A DNA stretch of 64,000 nt from Limonium bicolor (Eukaryota > Streptophyta > Magnoliopsida > Caryophyllales > Plumbaginaceae), in contig CM041780.1 in NCBI GenBank assembly GCA_023374045.1, positions 33,846,337 to 33,910,336 of the forward strand. Direction: 5' to 3'. A model generated the notes under the pieces. That model did no database searches, was not told the DNA's origin, and saw only the letters and a program-made list of their open reading frames with translations. This document shows, one piece after another, positions 33,049 through 44,889 of the stretch. The number at the start of each line of letters is the position of its first letter. Within the stretch, counting starts at the first letter, position 1. A program made the position numbers and the translations under genes.

Positions 33049-36000
33049 GCGCTGCACTCGGAATGGAAGGTACACTGAATGTGTGTACAGAGGCAGAGGC
33101 CGGCAAAAGCGGCACTATCCTCACCGGTACCTTCCCAGTGAATGGTGTGGATGCGTCGATCCTGTTCGACTCTAGAGCCTCACATACATTTGTCTCACTC
33201 TCGTTTGCGAGGAGACTAGGGTTAGACGCAGAGGAGATGTCTGACTTCCTAGTCACTCTCCCCGTCTAAGGAGCGGATCAGATGCACCCGTTATTACCGA
33301 GATGCCACCATTCGAATTAAGAATGAAAAGTTCCCGATCGACATGATAGAGTTCGAGGGGCTCGGATTTGATGTGATTGTGGGGATGAACTGGTTGGAGC
33401 GGCACAAGGGCCGAATCGTATGTGCCGAGCACCGTCTGCTTCTTTGGAGTCCGTCTGGGGTTACCATTTCATACCGCCAGAGGCCTAGAGAGCCTTCGAC
33501 ACAGATCATCTCCGCCATGGCCATGTATCATGAAATCAGAAGAAAGAATGATGTATACCTCTGCTATGTCCAGGACATAGAGAGAGACCCTGAGTTTAGC
33601 CCAGATGTGCCGGTTGTGTTGGAGTTTCCTGATGTCTTTCCTAAGGAGCTCCCAGGCATACCGCCTACACGGGCAGTTGAGTTTGAGATTGACTTGGTGC
33701 CGGGCACTGGACCGATAGCGAAGGCACCCTACCGTATGGCTCCAGCTGAGATGACCAAGCTCAAAGAGCAGCTGCGAGACTTACTCGACAAGGGATTCAT
33801 TCGCCCGAGCGTTTCGCCATGGGGAGCACCAGTCCTCTTTGTGAAGAAAAAGGATGGTAGTCTCCGCCTCTGTATCGACTACAGAGAGCTGAATGCAGTT
33901 ACAGTGAAGAACCGTTACCCATTGCCGCGTATCGATGATTTGTTTGACCAGCTAAAAGCTGCATCTGTGTTCTCTAAGATTGATCTGCAATCGGGTTACC
34001 ATCAGATTGCTATCAGAGACAGTGACATCGAGAAGACCGCATTCCGAACTAGATATGGACACTATGAATTCACGGTCATGCCGTTTGGTTTATCTAATGC
34101 ACCGGCGAAGTTTATGGACTTGATGAATCGTTTATTTCAAGATCAGTTGAATAAGTCAGTGGTTGTCTTCATCGATGATATTCTTATTTATTCTAAGTCC
34201 AAGGTTGAGCATGAAGATCACTTGAGGAGTGTATTACAGACATTGAGAGAGAACCAGCTATATGCGAAGTTCTCGAAGTGTGAATTTTGGCTAGACCAAG
34301 TCTCTTTTCTTGGTCATGTTATTTCTGAGGCCGAGATCGTAGTAGATCTGGCCAAGATTGATGTTGTGCGCACCTGGCCTAGACCGAAGACAGTTACCGA
34401 CATCCGGAGCTTCCTCGGTCTAGTAGGGTATTATAGGAGGTTTGTAAAGAATTTTTCCAGTGTTTCAAAACCGATGACATCCTTAATGAAGAAGGATGCA
34501 CCATTTGAGTAGACAGTTGACTATGAGAGTTCATTTCAGAGTATCAAGGATGCTTTGACTTCTGCACTAGTTCTGACTATATCAGATGGTACCGATGGTT
34601 TTGAGGTGTACTGCGACGCGTCAGGTAAAGGTATGGGTTGTGTTTTGATGCAACACGGGAAGGTCGTGGCCTACGCCTCCCGACAGTTGAAGCGACATGA
34701 AGAAAACTATCCTACACATGATCTAGAATTGGGTGCCATTGTCTTCGCCTTGAAGATATGGCGACACCATTTGTGTGGAGTGAATGTGACAATTTATTCA
34801 GATCACAAGAGTTTGAAATACTTGTTCACTCAGAAGGAGTTGAACATGAGGCAAAGAAGATGGGTTGAATTCCTTACTGATTACGATATTAACCTTCAGT
34901 ACAAGGAAGGTAAAGCAAACGTGGTAGCTGATGCATTGAGTCGCCGAGCACACTCTCTCCATTCGCTAATCTCTCACTATAGCTTGGTTGATGAGGTGTG
35001 GAGTGCTCAGATGTCCGATCAGTACATGCAAGAGATCAGACAAAAGCTTATTGACGGCACATTCGAAAGTCAGAAGTATGATTTCCGACTTCACGATGAT
35101 GATCTAATAAGACTGAATGGCCGACTTAGTATCCCACGAAGTAGCGCTGAGCTGAAGGAGCGCATACTGAGTGAATCACACTGTTCCTCTACTTCTATTC
35201 ACCCCGGAGATTCAAAGATGTATAAGAGTATGAAGAGATATTTCTGGTGGACCGGTATGAAGAAAGATGTGATAGACTATGTTGTTAGGTGTCTCACTTG
35301 TTAGAAGGTCAAGTTTGAGCACCGACGTCCGGGTGGTATGGTACAGCCAATGCCCGTTCCTGAGTGGAAGTTCCACGATATTTCCATGGACTTCATTGTT
35401 GGGCTTCCGCCTACTCGGGGAGGCTTGAATATGATATGGGTCGTTGTTGACCAACTGACCAAGGAGGCCCGATTCATTCCGATGAAGGACACTTGGAAAG
35501 TGGCGAAGCTAGCAGAGCTCTTCGACCGTGAGATTATACTACATCATGGGGTACCGAAGACTATCGTGTCTGATAGGGATACCAGATTCCTCTCGAGGTA
35601 TTGGAGATCAACACGGGAAGCGCTTGGTACCGAGCTGAAGCTGAGTACAGCGTTCCATCCTCAGACAGATGGTCAGAGTGAGCGCACTATACAGACACTT
35701 GAGGATATGTTACGTGCTTGTGCACTTGACTTTCAGACCAGCTGGATTGATAAGTTACATCAGATCGAGTTTAGCTACAACAACAGTTACCATGCTTCGA
35801 TCAAGATGTCTCCCTTCTAGGCTTTGTACGGTAGACCATGCCGCACGCCATTATGCTGGGATGAGTCGAGTGAGACGGTCATTATAGGACCTGAGTATTT
35901 AGAGCAAGTACAAGCAGAAGTACGTCAGATCCGGGCTAACATGAAGGCAGCTCAAGATAGGCAGAAAGCATACGCCGATGTGCGCAGACGTGACCTGGAG

Positions 36001-36429
36001 TTCGCCGTGGGCGATCAGGTATTTCGTAGAGTATCCCCCATGAAGGGTGTGTTTCGTTTTGGCCAGAAAGGCAAGTTGAGCCCGAAATATGTGGGGCCTT
36101 ATGTTGTGACGGAGCGGATAGGCCCGGTAGCTTACAGGCTTGATTTACCTGCTGAGCTGGGCAAGGTACATGATGTATTTCATGTGTCCCAGTTGAAGAA
36201 ATACATGCCACATCCGTCTCATGTACTTCAGCCCGAGAGGCTAACACTAGAGCCGACCATGCGATCAGTGGAGACTCCTGTACGGATTCTGGATACTAAG
36301 ACTTGAGACACTCGCCACAAGTCTGTTCGACTGGTGAAGGTTCTCTGGTCTAACCAGGAGGTCGAGGAGGCCACCTGGGAGCTGGAAGATGATATGAGGG
36401 TGAAGTACCCGTCGTTGTTTACTTCTTAG
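33049..36429 (+). pseudogene. pol: pol of element B: protease, RT, RNase H, integrase, chromodomain
   Basis: Domains in order. Aspartic protease (33063-33500) with ILFDSRASHTFVS, where the catalytic DSG is DSR, and a +1 frame change near 33265. Reverse transcriptase (33700-34300) with [33 protein letters not shown] and FIDDILIYS. RNase H (34600-34950) with [21 protein letters not shown] and DALSR. Integrase with a zinc-binding H...H...C..C segment (35175-35301), DFIVGLPP, VSDRDTRF and QSERTIQTLEDM. C-terminal GPY-type module (GKLSPKYVGPY) and a chromodomain ending EEATWELEDDMRVKYPSLF (36307-36429). In-frame stops are at 34510, 35302, 35818 and 36304, three of the four explicable by single transitions. 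FIDD for YVDD is normal in chromoviruses. Order RT-RH-INT plus the chromodomain places it in Tekay/Del-type Ty3/gypsy. Confidence 0.95.
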
Positions 36430-36447
36430 TATTTGTATGTATAGGCT

Positions 36448-36480
36448 ACGGGGCGTACCCCTATTTTAAGGGGGTAGAGC
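36448..36480 (+). other. Internal polypurine tract with hairpin, element B
   Basis: TACG/CGTA arms around GGG, then CCCCTATTTTAAGGGGGTAGAGC. It lies about 20 bases after the pol stop and about 230 bases before the LTR-proximal PPT. It is equivalent to the second PPT in LARDs A and C. Confidence 0.6.
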
Positions 36481-36500
36481 CGTTTCGGTTATGTATGTAC

Positions 36501-36522
36501 GACATGTATTGCAATACATGTC
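36501..36522. other. Perfect 22-bp palindrome
   Basis: GACATGTATTG immediately followed by its exact complement CAATACATGTC, in the 3' untranslated part of element B between the two PPTs. Function unknown; could form a cruciform or RNA hairpin. Confidence 0.8.
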
Positions 36523-36687
36523 TATGTTGTTATGTTATAGACTTTTAAGTCTAAGTGATGTTTTGTTATGGGGACCTTGAGTCCAATTTTATGTAAAGTA
36601 TGTTTGTTATGGAAGTGTTGTTTTAGAATTAATCCCCGTGTTCTAATATTTAAGATACGTGGGAAGTGTGAACTTTCGGGACAAAGT

Positions 36688-36705
36688 ACTTTTAAGGGGG
36701 TAGAT
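36688..36705 (+). other. Polypurine tract of element B
   Basis: CTTTTAAGGGGGTAGAT directly before the 3' LTR start TGAAATACCCC; plus-strand DNA synthesis primer site. Confidence 0.9.
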
Positions 36706-39700
36706 TGAAATACCCCAAACCTTAATATGTTAATTAATTATGTACTTATGATATTTTAAGGCTAATTAAGTCCTTAAGATTATTGGTGAAGAAATAAAAC
36801 CCAAAAAGAAAAAGAAAACGTGTAAAAGTCACAAAACGCAAAAACGTGTGTTAAGTAATTATAGTAAGTATATAACCTTAACTAGGGTCCTAAATGGATT
36901 CCTAAGACCTATTTAGTCATTAACAACATGTGGGAAAAATTCCCGAAGGAAACGGATCCAAATAGTGGATTAAAATTGCAAAACGAGCTTTAAAGCACGT
37001 TTTTCGAGAAACCCCGGGAAATGTGATTTTAAACGGGTTTAATGGACTAATAAAAATTTATAGTCAATCATATGACTATAATTAAACATTAGTCAAGGTC
37101 TAGGACTATTAAAATTATTAAAACGAGAAAAATCTGAAAACCGGTCCCGGATTGATGTTTAGCGCCAAACGGGACTTAAGGGGTGTTATTTGCTAAATGA
37201 CCACAATGCCCTTTCCTCTCTTTTTGTAAAATTAAAATCTGATCTCCTCTCCCCCTTGTTAGCCACGTTTTTGCCCCTCTCCCTCTTATTCTAATAACTC
37301 CTCTCTATTTGCTAAAATACAAAAAGCATAAAAGTAAAGTACAAAAGTACTTTATTTTCTCTCTCTCACATTGTAAAATAAAAATCAGATTCCCCCCCCC
37401 CCCCTTTGTGACTTACGAACTGCACCCTCTCTCTCTCTCTCTTATTTTAATCCCACTTATTCACACAAGGACAAAAGCATAATGTGACCCACCTTATTTT
37501 TTCCCCTCTCTCACATTTCTCTTCTTCACCCTTTAAGTTTTTCCCCCTTCCCAGACTCCTCTCCTCCATTCGGCTTCAATGGTGATTTGTTGAGTCCCAA
37601 ACAGCACCACCTTGCCCTTGCTCATTCTACCACCATACAAGCTCAAATCAAGAAACTTTTACACCAAATACTCACCTTGCTATGGAGATCATTTCCACTT
37701 TCAAAATCTTCAAACTCCACATTTGACTTCCATGGGTGTTGCTCATTTTGAAGAGGAAACCACTCATTCTCGAAGCTAGACAACCCCTTGTGTGTTCCAT
37801 GGTAAGAAAACTCAAAAACCCCTCTTTTTCCTTGTATTTTTGTGACCGGTTCTGTCCAGATTTTGAACCCATATTTCCTCTTCATTCCTAGCTTGTTTAT
37901 CTTCAAAGAGTGCTGGAGAATCATTATTTTTGAGTGCCTAATACTCCTTTGGGAAGTAGCAAGGTAATGCTCTAAATTCCAATACCTAGAAGCCTTTTGT
38001 TCAAGAGCTTTATTAGTTCTTAATGCTCATTAGTACTACATTGGGTTTGGTCATTAGATTAGCAATACACACTCATTAAAACTGGTTGTGGAACAAGAGT
38101 GAAGGAGGAGGAAAGATTTGAAAAAATCCAAGGTAAATAACTTACCTTAAGCTTATGTGGTGTTTAAAGGGGTTCGTGTTTTATTTTGGTACAAATATAA
38201 ATGTTGAGTGAAATGCAGGTGTTGCGAATAATATGAGGAAATTCAGTGTTTAATTTGATGTTGATTAAGGGCCTAAGAGCCAAGCTTTTAAGGTTTATGT
38301 ATATTGGGTGCTATTGTTGTTGGAAATGATGAATTAAAGTGTGGTTTAGTGTTTTTGGATGAGTTGTGGGTTGGAGTGTTTTTGAGGGCTAAATAATGTG
38401 TGGGAACATGTTTAAATTATGGGGAGATCATGTCAAAATTTTTGTAGAAATTTAATGGTTTAAATGCATTTCTAGGTGGGAGCAAACTAGAGAACTACAA
38501 GTATTTTGAGAAAAAAAAATTTAGTATGAAAATCGGTTGGTAACTAGGTAGATGGAGATGAGTAAATGAGTGAACTTTAAGGTGGCAATGTTACATTGTT
38601 AGTGGACTAGTAAGTGGGTGAGAGTGGTGAGAAAAATCTGTAGCATAACACTTAACAAAACTTACTTTAGTTCTTGTAAGAGGAGAGTGGGGAATTTGGG
38701 TGAAATTGATTAAGAATTGGGTAACAAGATTAGATAATGATTTAAGCAAGTGTAAAAGGTTATATTGGTGTTATAAAATACCTTTATACATGTAAGAAGC
38801 TTGGGGCAACAATGGGTGAAGAGATCAAGTAGAACAAGAAAGGAAAATGCTCTAAGTGTTAAAGATTTAGTAAAAGTTTGTGTAAATGTTTAAGGAGTGT
38901 GTGGGATGTTTAGAGAGGGTTTTAGGGTGCCAAGAAGGTGTTAAAACATGTGGGAAAACATATGGAATGATTAGGAAAAAATGGGTTCAATTTGGAGTTC
39001 AAAATGAGAAGAAAAACGCTTTAAAAATTGGGTTCTGTTGTGGACCGCCCCTAGGGACCGCCCCTAAAGGGAGGTCCAGTGAAAATCTGCAATCGTTGAG
39101 CCTCTGTTGTGGACCGCCCCTAGGGACCGCCCCTGTGGGGAGGTCCGGACCAGAAAAAAAAAACGTTGGAGCCTCTGTTGTGGACCGCCCCTAGGGACTG
39201 CCCCTGTGGGAGGTCCGGACCAGAAACAAAAAAAAATTAATTTAAGGAAGGTAATGTGGCTTATGTAGTAAACCCTAGTGTATATTATGAGGATAATTAA
39301 GTGTAAGTTTTAGTGTGAAAACTCGTTGTGTAAACATGTAAAGCACTTAGTAAACCGAGAGATCATGAAAGGTAAATAACCGACGTTATTAATTATGTAT
39401 AGGAACTACCTTCGGTGGAACTCGAACTCAACAAGGACCGAGGTATGGTTTTCTTGCAGTCTGTTGCCTACCGGTTTACACCGGCTTGTGTGTTGTTTGT
39501 TTTTCTATGTGTTTATAACCTTGTAAGATTAAATCATGAAATGAGTTTACGGTTATTGTTATTATTGTGGCGTATGTGTACCGGTACTGTTTACCTTGAA
39601 TACGTACTAACCCGTTAGTTGACCAACTAGGATACGTAAGAGAGCGGTACCCGGTTTCACGTTTCAACTTAAGGAACGTTCTAACCTCGGCTATGTATGA

Positions 39701-40723
39701 GCTAGTTGTGGTGTGTGTTGTTAATGTGTACCCCATTTCCCTTGGGTGTCTAACTGGACTTAAATGCTTATGGGTGATTGATCGTGTTAAGTTCCAACAA
39801 AGGGACTTCTAACAAGTGCTGACCGGGGAGTGAGGAATCTGGTCGTTCCGGTCACGCGTGTATGTATGGGGGTCGACATCTGCATCAGATTCGGCTCTCT
39901 CCTTATGTTAAGGTTGTTTTACTTTTTGGATTCCGACCGCCCACTAGCTTAGCCAAAGCTTACCTACCTGACTTCCTATCGGGCTAGGGGGAAATTATGT
40001 GTTCGGTGTGCTCGGATCACTATATCCGACTAATCTTTTTAGTTAAGTTATTCGTTCGACTAACAGAGCGGTAATGAGTTATGTAACAAGCTTAACATGA
40101 GGATGGGAACATTCTCTAGGCTTACTATGTTGACTAACTATGTTGGTTTGTTTACTAAAGTGAAGTGTTCTCACTATGTATGTGTTGTTATTGTTATGCA
40201 ATATTTCTTGCTATGTAATATATATGTTGTATGTTAAAATCAATGCCATGTTATCATGATAAATAGTTACGTGTATCCCGGTAGTCAGCGGGCTGCACGT
40301 TAACCATGCCAGCCAAGGGTTGCTGTCCCCCTTTGGGGGCACATATTATTTTTCAGGAGAGTGATCGAGGAAGCGGAGTGGTTATAGCATGGAGCTCAAA
40401 GGAATACTTTTGTTATTTTTTTGGATATTGAACCCGAGTAAGGCTTGTACACTCGAGGTCGTATATTTTGTTGAATGTAGGATTAGATTGGTGATTTTTG
40501 TACATTAACACTCGGTATATTGTGATTCTTTTGGATAGTAATTTTGAAGGTTGTAGTTATGCTCGGGATTCTTGTAATCAGACCGATACATTTGTAAGTA
40601 ACAGCCTTGTTAGCCACGTGGGTGGCTAACGGCGTGTAACACCGCCCTTTTTGGTTAATGTTTAAGTTATGTTTTCCGCTGCGATTATTGGTTAAGTGTG
40701 AAGATTATGGTTGGGGTGTTACA
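36706..40723 (+). repeat. 3' LTR of element B
   Basis: 4018 bases, TGAAATACCCCAAAC to GGGGTGTTACA, near-identical to the 5' LTR minus its nested transposon. It preserves the empty TAA site of the Harbinger-like insertion at 36767-36769. It contains a GC-rich array (39034-39222), the hairpin (40609-40630) and homologous donor-like sites. The flank after it, ATGAT, is the target duplication. Confidence 0.93.
39034..39222. repeat. GC-rich palindromic array in LTR B (3' copy)
   Basis: Three units of GGACCGCCCCTAGGGACCGC followed by GGGGAGGTCCGGACC and an A-rich spacer, as in the 5' LTR at 28660-28848 with small length changes (AAAGGGA, a lost G in the third unit). Confidence 0.85.
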
Positions 40724-41211
40724 ATGATGTGATAAAGTCATAATTTTGTTTTAGCCTAAAGTTTGTAATAGTATAGGAAAAGTAATTTCTCGGGGTAATG
40801 AAAGAATTTGAATCCTTATAAATTTCATACCAAGCCCCAGACCCATAGCTCTAAAAATCGTAGTAACATTTCCTTTCCAAGTTTAGAGGGTTAAAACTTA
40901 GGTGGCGACTCTATTTAGGTATGTGTGGGCTAGTTATAATTATTAAGCTTTAATTTTATAATTTTAGTTTAATAATTTTAATTGAAAATCGAGCCTATAA
41001 GCCTTAAGCTCAATACTTAAGGGTTCAAACCAACGCCCACAGGCTGGCGACTCTGCTGGGGACCACCACCTAAGTTTTTAAATTTTAAACTTAGGAAAGA
41101 GGGCTTAACTTGAATTTATAATCTTTAAGGCTTACTTTTTATGATATTATCCTTTTTAGCTTGTGCATTTTTATTATTTTGTTTATACTTGAGATGTGGG
41201 TCCAAATAAAC
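40724..41211 (+). mobile_element. Tat/Ogre-type LTR end with primer-binding site (remnant)
   Basis: AT-rich LTR-like sequence ends ...GCCCACA at 41041. After a 3-base spacer comes TGGCGACTCTGCTGGGGA (41045-41062), the PBS type of plant Tat/Ogre elements. The 18 bases are identical to the PBS of element F (complement of 49401-49418). It was broken by element B on its left and element C on its right. The sequence left of B (before 24801) may be its continuation. Confidence 0.7.
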
Positions 41212-41956
41212 TGAAATACCCCAAACTTAATTATAGAGATTAAAATTATCTTAATATGTATTTAAGGGCCTAATTGTGCCAAGAGAATATTGGTGAAGAA
41301 AATAAAACCAAGAAAAGAAAGAAAACGCTTAAAAAGTGAAAAATGTAAAAACGAGTGTTACATAACCGTAGGAGTGATGTGACCTCGACTAGGATCCTAG
41401 GTGGATTCTTAAGGCTAATTTATGCCTAAATAGCATATAGAAACAATTCCCGAAGAAAACGGATCCATAAAATGGATTAAAACCACAAACGAACCTTAAA
41501 GCGTTTTTTCGAGGAAACCGGGAAAACACGACTTTAAGCGGGTCAAATAGACTCGTAATAAATTTGGTCAACCAAATAGTCATTTTTAAACATTAATGAA
41601 GGACTAGAACCAATAAAATTAATTAAATGAGAAAATTCCGGAAAACGGGTCCCGGGAGTGAATAGTGCAAAAATTGGGAAATTGTGGGGTGTAAATGCAA
41701 TAAAACAGAAATTGACCCGTCCCTTTATAAATAGGCAGCCGGTTCCTTAATTTGCATACTGGGCACGTTTGTTAAGTGTAGCCCACACCCCCTCTTCTAT
41801 TTCCTTCTTATGTACTAAAAGACAAAAAAATAAGTAAAAAGCAAAAGAGAACTATCTCTCCTATTCTCTCACACACACCCACCGTACTCCCTGCTTGCCC
41901 CTCTTGGTTCTTCTTCCTCCCAGCTGCCCCATGGTGATTTGAGAAAACCATCCAGC
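41212..41956 (+). repeat. 5' LTR of element C, first part
   Basis: Starts TGAAATACCCCAAAC and matches 59879-60620. It includes a good TATA box (TATAAATA, 41726-41733) followed by a CT-rich leader, so transcription probably starts near 41755-41765. In the 3' LTR the box reads TGTAAATA (60387-60394). It ends at CCAGC, which is repeated after element F. Confidence 0.9.
41726..41733 (+). promoter_or_regulatory. TATA box in LTR C
   Basis: CCTTTATAAATAGGC, an excellent plant TATA context, upstream of a CT-rich leader. It marks the U3/R border of the LTR. Confidence 0.7.
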
Positions 41957-43706
41957 TGTGAGCCTCGATTTTAAACCTTATCCTATGTTGATTAAATTGA
42001 TTGGGATCTAGTCGGGTTTTAGGTCCACTTATAGCCTAAGATTAATAACTATGTCATAAAACAATAATTATTAAAACCTAAGCTAGCTCACTGGAACCTA
42101 TTATGAGTCGCCACCTAATTTTAACCTAGATCAAATTAGGAAAGGAGAGTTCGGGTTCGGGGGCTCTATATTCGACTTAATTAGGGTTCAATTACTTTCA
42201 TTACCCCTAGAAGTCGTTTTTCCTCTACTTAGTTTAATTACGGCTTATTACGAGTCGTTTTAACCTAAGTGCGCGAGCTTCTATTTTTTTTATTGTTTTT
42301 TCGCATTTTTTGACTGAAAATAAAAGTGAAAGTTGAAATTACCTAAACTAGGGTTTCGGAGGCAGAATTAGGTCACATTTTGTTCCGTCCGTAGCCACGG
42401 ACCTAATGTCCGTAACCACGGACCCTAGTTAACCTATGTGAAAATAAAAGTCGAATTAAACAGAAAACAAAAATTTGAAAAGTCCGGGGCCACGGACAGG
42501 ATGTCCGTAGGCCCGGACATAGTTTAGCAAAACCTAAAATTTTAAAATCCCGCTGCCGTCCGTGGGTGTCCGTGGCCACGGACAACCCGTCCGTGGTCCG
42601 GACATAGGTCCGAGATCCGGACCACCCACGGACAGGGGTTTTATGGTGGTTCCCGAAGGTGTTTTCGGCTCAAAATTTATGCACGTGTAGCCTGAAAGGT
42701 ATACAATTCGTTAGTAATTGAAAGATTGCAGTTTGAAGTCGAATTATGTATGAAACTTGACGAACAAGTAACAAGGGAGAAACAAAAGTAATTAGCAATA
42801 CAGAAGCATAAAAAGGTCAGTTTGAACCCAAAATTTGACAGAGAGTTAATAAGGTCGTGGAGAGTTAGAAAAGTAGAATTGCAACCTGTTTTACCTTCGA
42901 ATTCAGGAGGATTCTTCACGTCGGGATTCTTCGGAGGCTCCGATGGTGCCGGTTCCGGATTGAGTTTGACCCGAGCTTCTGGTTGTTGATTGTTGAAGGT
43001 GTTATTCACATTTTGGAGGTGGTTTGGTTGATGTTTGATGATTATTGATGTGTTGGGAGTTGAAAAATGTGTTTAGATGGTGATTTCGGGGGATTTTTGA
43101 TGTGATTTTGGTGCTTGGATGTGTAAAAACGTGAAGAGAATGAGACGGCTGCCTTCTTTGAAGGTCTAGGGTTCTTGAGGTTCTTCTTTGATCATGGGAT
43201 AAGGTTCCTTATATAGGCTTCCTTAAAGATAGAAAAATCCGGTAAAAACTGAGATTTACCGACGTTTTAGCTCAAGGGCTTCCAAAAGGAATTTGATTAT
43301 GAAATTTTACACATGGGTAAAGGATGATATTTCCGAATTTTCTAAAGTGGAATCGAATTTTTTGGACATTGGAATATTTTTAAATTCAATTTCTCGTCAG
43401 ATTCAATCAGAAATTGCTAGAAAATTATTGGAAATTCGAAAATCAAAATTCCAACACCATTATGCTTCAAATGTCATCCTCTGTCATGGGTAAAATTTCA
43501 AAGCATTTTGAATTGATTTGACCCTTATTTGGAGGAGAGAGAAAGCCTATAGGGGGCTTAGGAGCCTTGAACAATTACGAAAATGCCCCTAGAGATAACT
43601 AAGCTGTCCCTAGTACTCTGAAATGTGCCGATCGGACTGGGAACCCTCGCTACTAGCCTATTAGTAGAGACTCTCTTCCGGGGGGGTTGAAATTTTGGGT
43701 ATAACA
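41957..43706 (-). repeat. 3' LTR of element F (left copy)
   Basis: 1750 bases, near-identical to 49422-51171. It contains a palindrome-rich block built on TCCGTGGCCACGGAC and GGTCCGG motifs (42385-42635). Its reading frames (for example 42677-43009) are present in both LTRs but look non-coding. Confidence 0.92.
42385..42635. repeat. CCACGGAC palindromic cluster in LTR F (left)
   Basis: Three groups (42385-42425, 42481-42530, 42551-42635) of GTCCGT..CCACGGAC palindromes, including GTCCGTGGCCACGGAC. Same in the right LTR (49848-50105). This is a different lineage from A, B, C and G but has the same kind of array. Confidence 0.8.
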
Positions 43707-43819
43707 GATTGCCCCCCGTCAACTAGACTTTGTAATGGAAATGAGAAGGCTAGTTGATGCTTGAGTGATACCCCCAAATTTTGGATCTTAAAAGACCCCA
43801 CATGAAATTGAAATCCGAC

Positions 43820-44490
43820 AAGTTGTGTCGAGCTGTTCTAAGGCGCTGACTACCTATGAGTAAAGTGGAAGGGATGTCAAGCGATTCTAAGGCGTTGACT
43901 ACCTATGAGGATGATATGATGTCAAGCTATTCTAAGGCGTTGACTACCTAATGAATGAAATGATGTCAAGCTATTCTAAGGCGTTGACTACCTTTAAAGG
44001 AATGAAGTACGCCGAGCATTCTAAGGTGTCGGGAACCTGAGATTGAATGGAATACGCCGAGCATTATAAGGTGTCGGGAACCTGAGATTAAATGGGACAC
44101 GCCGAGCATTATAAGGTGTCGGGAACCTGGAATACGCCGAGCATTATAAGGTGTCGAGAACCTGAAGTTGAATGGAATACACCGAGCATTATAAGGTGTC
44201 GGGAACCTGAGATTAAATGGGACACGCCGAGCATTATAAGGTGTCGGGAACCTGGAATACGCCGAGCATTATAAGGTGTCGGGAACCTGGAATACGCCGA
44301 GCATTATAAGGTGTCGGGAACCTGAAGTTGAATGGAATACACCGAGCATTATAAGGTGTCGGGAACCTGAGATTAAATGGGACACACCGAGCATTATAAG
44401 GTGTCGGGAACCTGGAATACGCCGAGCATTATAAGGTGTCGGGAACCTGGAATACGCCGAGCATTATAAGGTGTCGGGAACCTGAAGTAG
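43820..44490. repeat. Tandem array 1 in F (GCCGAGCATTATAAGG units)
   Basis: Starts as about 50-base units containing 'ttctaaggcgttgactacct' and changes into 35-52-base units 'gccgagcattataaggtgtc' + 'gggaacctg'. From 44171 a higher-order repeat of about 160 bases (four monomers) occurs twice. It lies in the 3' untranslated part of F (minus strand). The frame 44092-44274 is just the repeat translated. Confidence 0.9.
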
Positions 44491-44599
44491 AGATGTAATG
44501 AGATCGATGTGATGTGTGCCTAAATTGACGAATGTAAAGTAGGACCTATGGGTGCCTAAGTGGAATGGTAGGAAATTGGGTTTATGACGAGCCTGAGGT

Positions 44600-44835
44600 T
44601 GAGTTCATCTATTCTGGTGAATCTGAATCTTTGGCTAAGAATCTGCATCTCTGAAGAATCTGTACCTTCGGCTGAGAATCTATATCCCTGAAGAATCTGC
44701 ATCTTCGGCTGAGAATCTATATCTCTGATCGGGTGAGAATCTGTATCTCTGAAGAATCTGTATCTTCGGGGCGAGAATCTGTATCTCTGAAGAATCTGTA
44801 CCTTCGGCTGAGAATCTGTATCTCTGGTCTATGAT
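44600..44835. repeat. Tandem array 2 in F (GAATCTGTATCTCTGAA units)
   Basis: About ten short units alternate 'gaatctgtatctctgaa' and 'gaatctgtaccttcggctga', period about 18 and 36 bases. Non-coding. Confidence 0.85.
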
Positions 44836-44889
44836 GAGAAGTTTCGTACGGACGGATGCAAGGTAAACTTTATGCAAATGATCATGATG

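Larger units (their letters stand above)
24801..40723 (+). mobile_element. Element B: Ty3/gypsy chromovirus (Tekay/Del type) carrying an AlkB gene
   Basis: A complete element with 5' LTR (24801-30343, enlarged by a nested transposon), tRNA-Met PBS, gag, AlkB insert, protease-RT-RNase H-integrase-chromodomain pol, two PPTs and 3' LTR (36706-40723). ATGAT follows the 3' LTR and ATGA(T) precedes the 5' LTR, consistent with a 4-5 bp target duplication. The LTRs begin TGAAATACCCC and end GGTGTTACA. The two LTRs are very similar, so insertion is fairly recent. Frameshifts in gag, AlkB and the protease region and four internal stops in pol make this copy inactive. It is inserted in an older Tat/Ogre-related sequence that resumes at 40724. 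Confidence 0.92.

Noticed and set aside
34160..34190. FIDD instead of YVDD in the RT active site as a mutation
   Set aside because: FIDD is the common form in plant chromoviruses, so it is not a defect.
42677..43009. 110-codon frame in both F LTRs
   Set aside because: Present because the LTRs are duplicates; no start context, no domain, and it lies on LTR promoter/leader sequence.
44092..44490. CRISPR-like regular repeats
   Set aside because: Units are directly adjacent without unique spacers, in a plant retrotransposon; a tandem array, not CRISPR.
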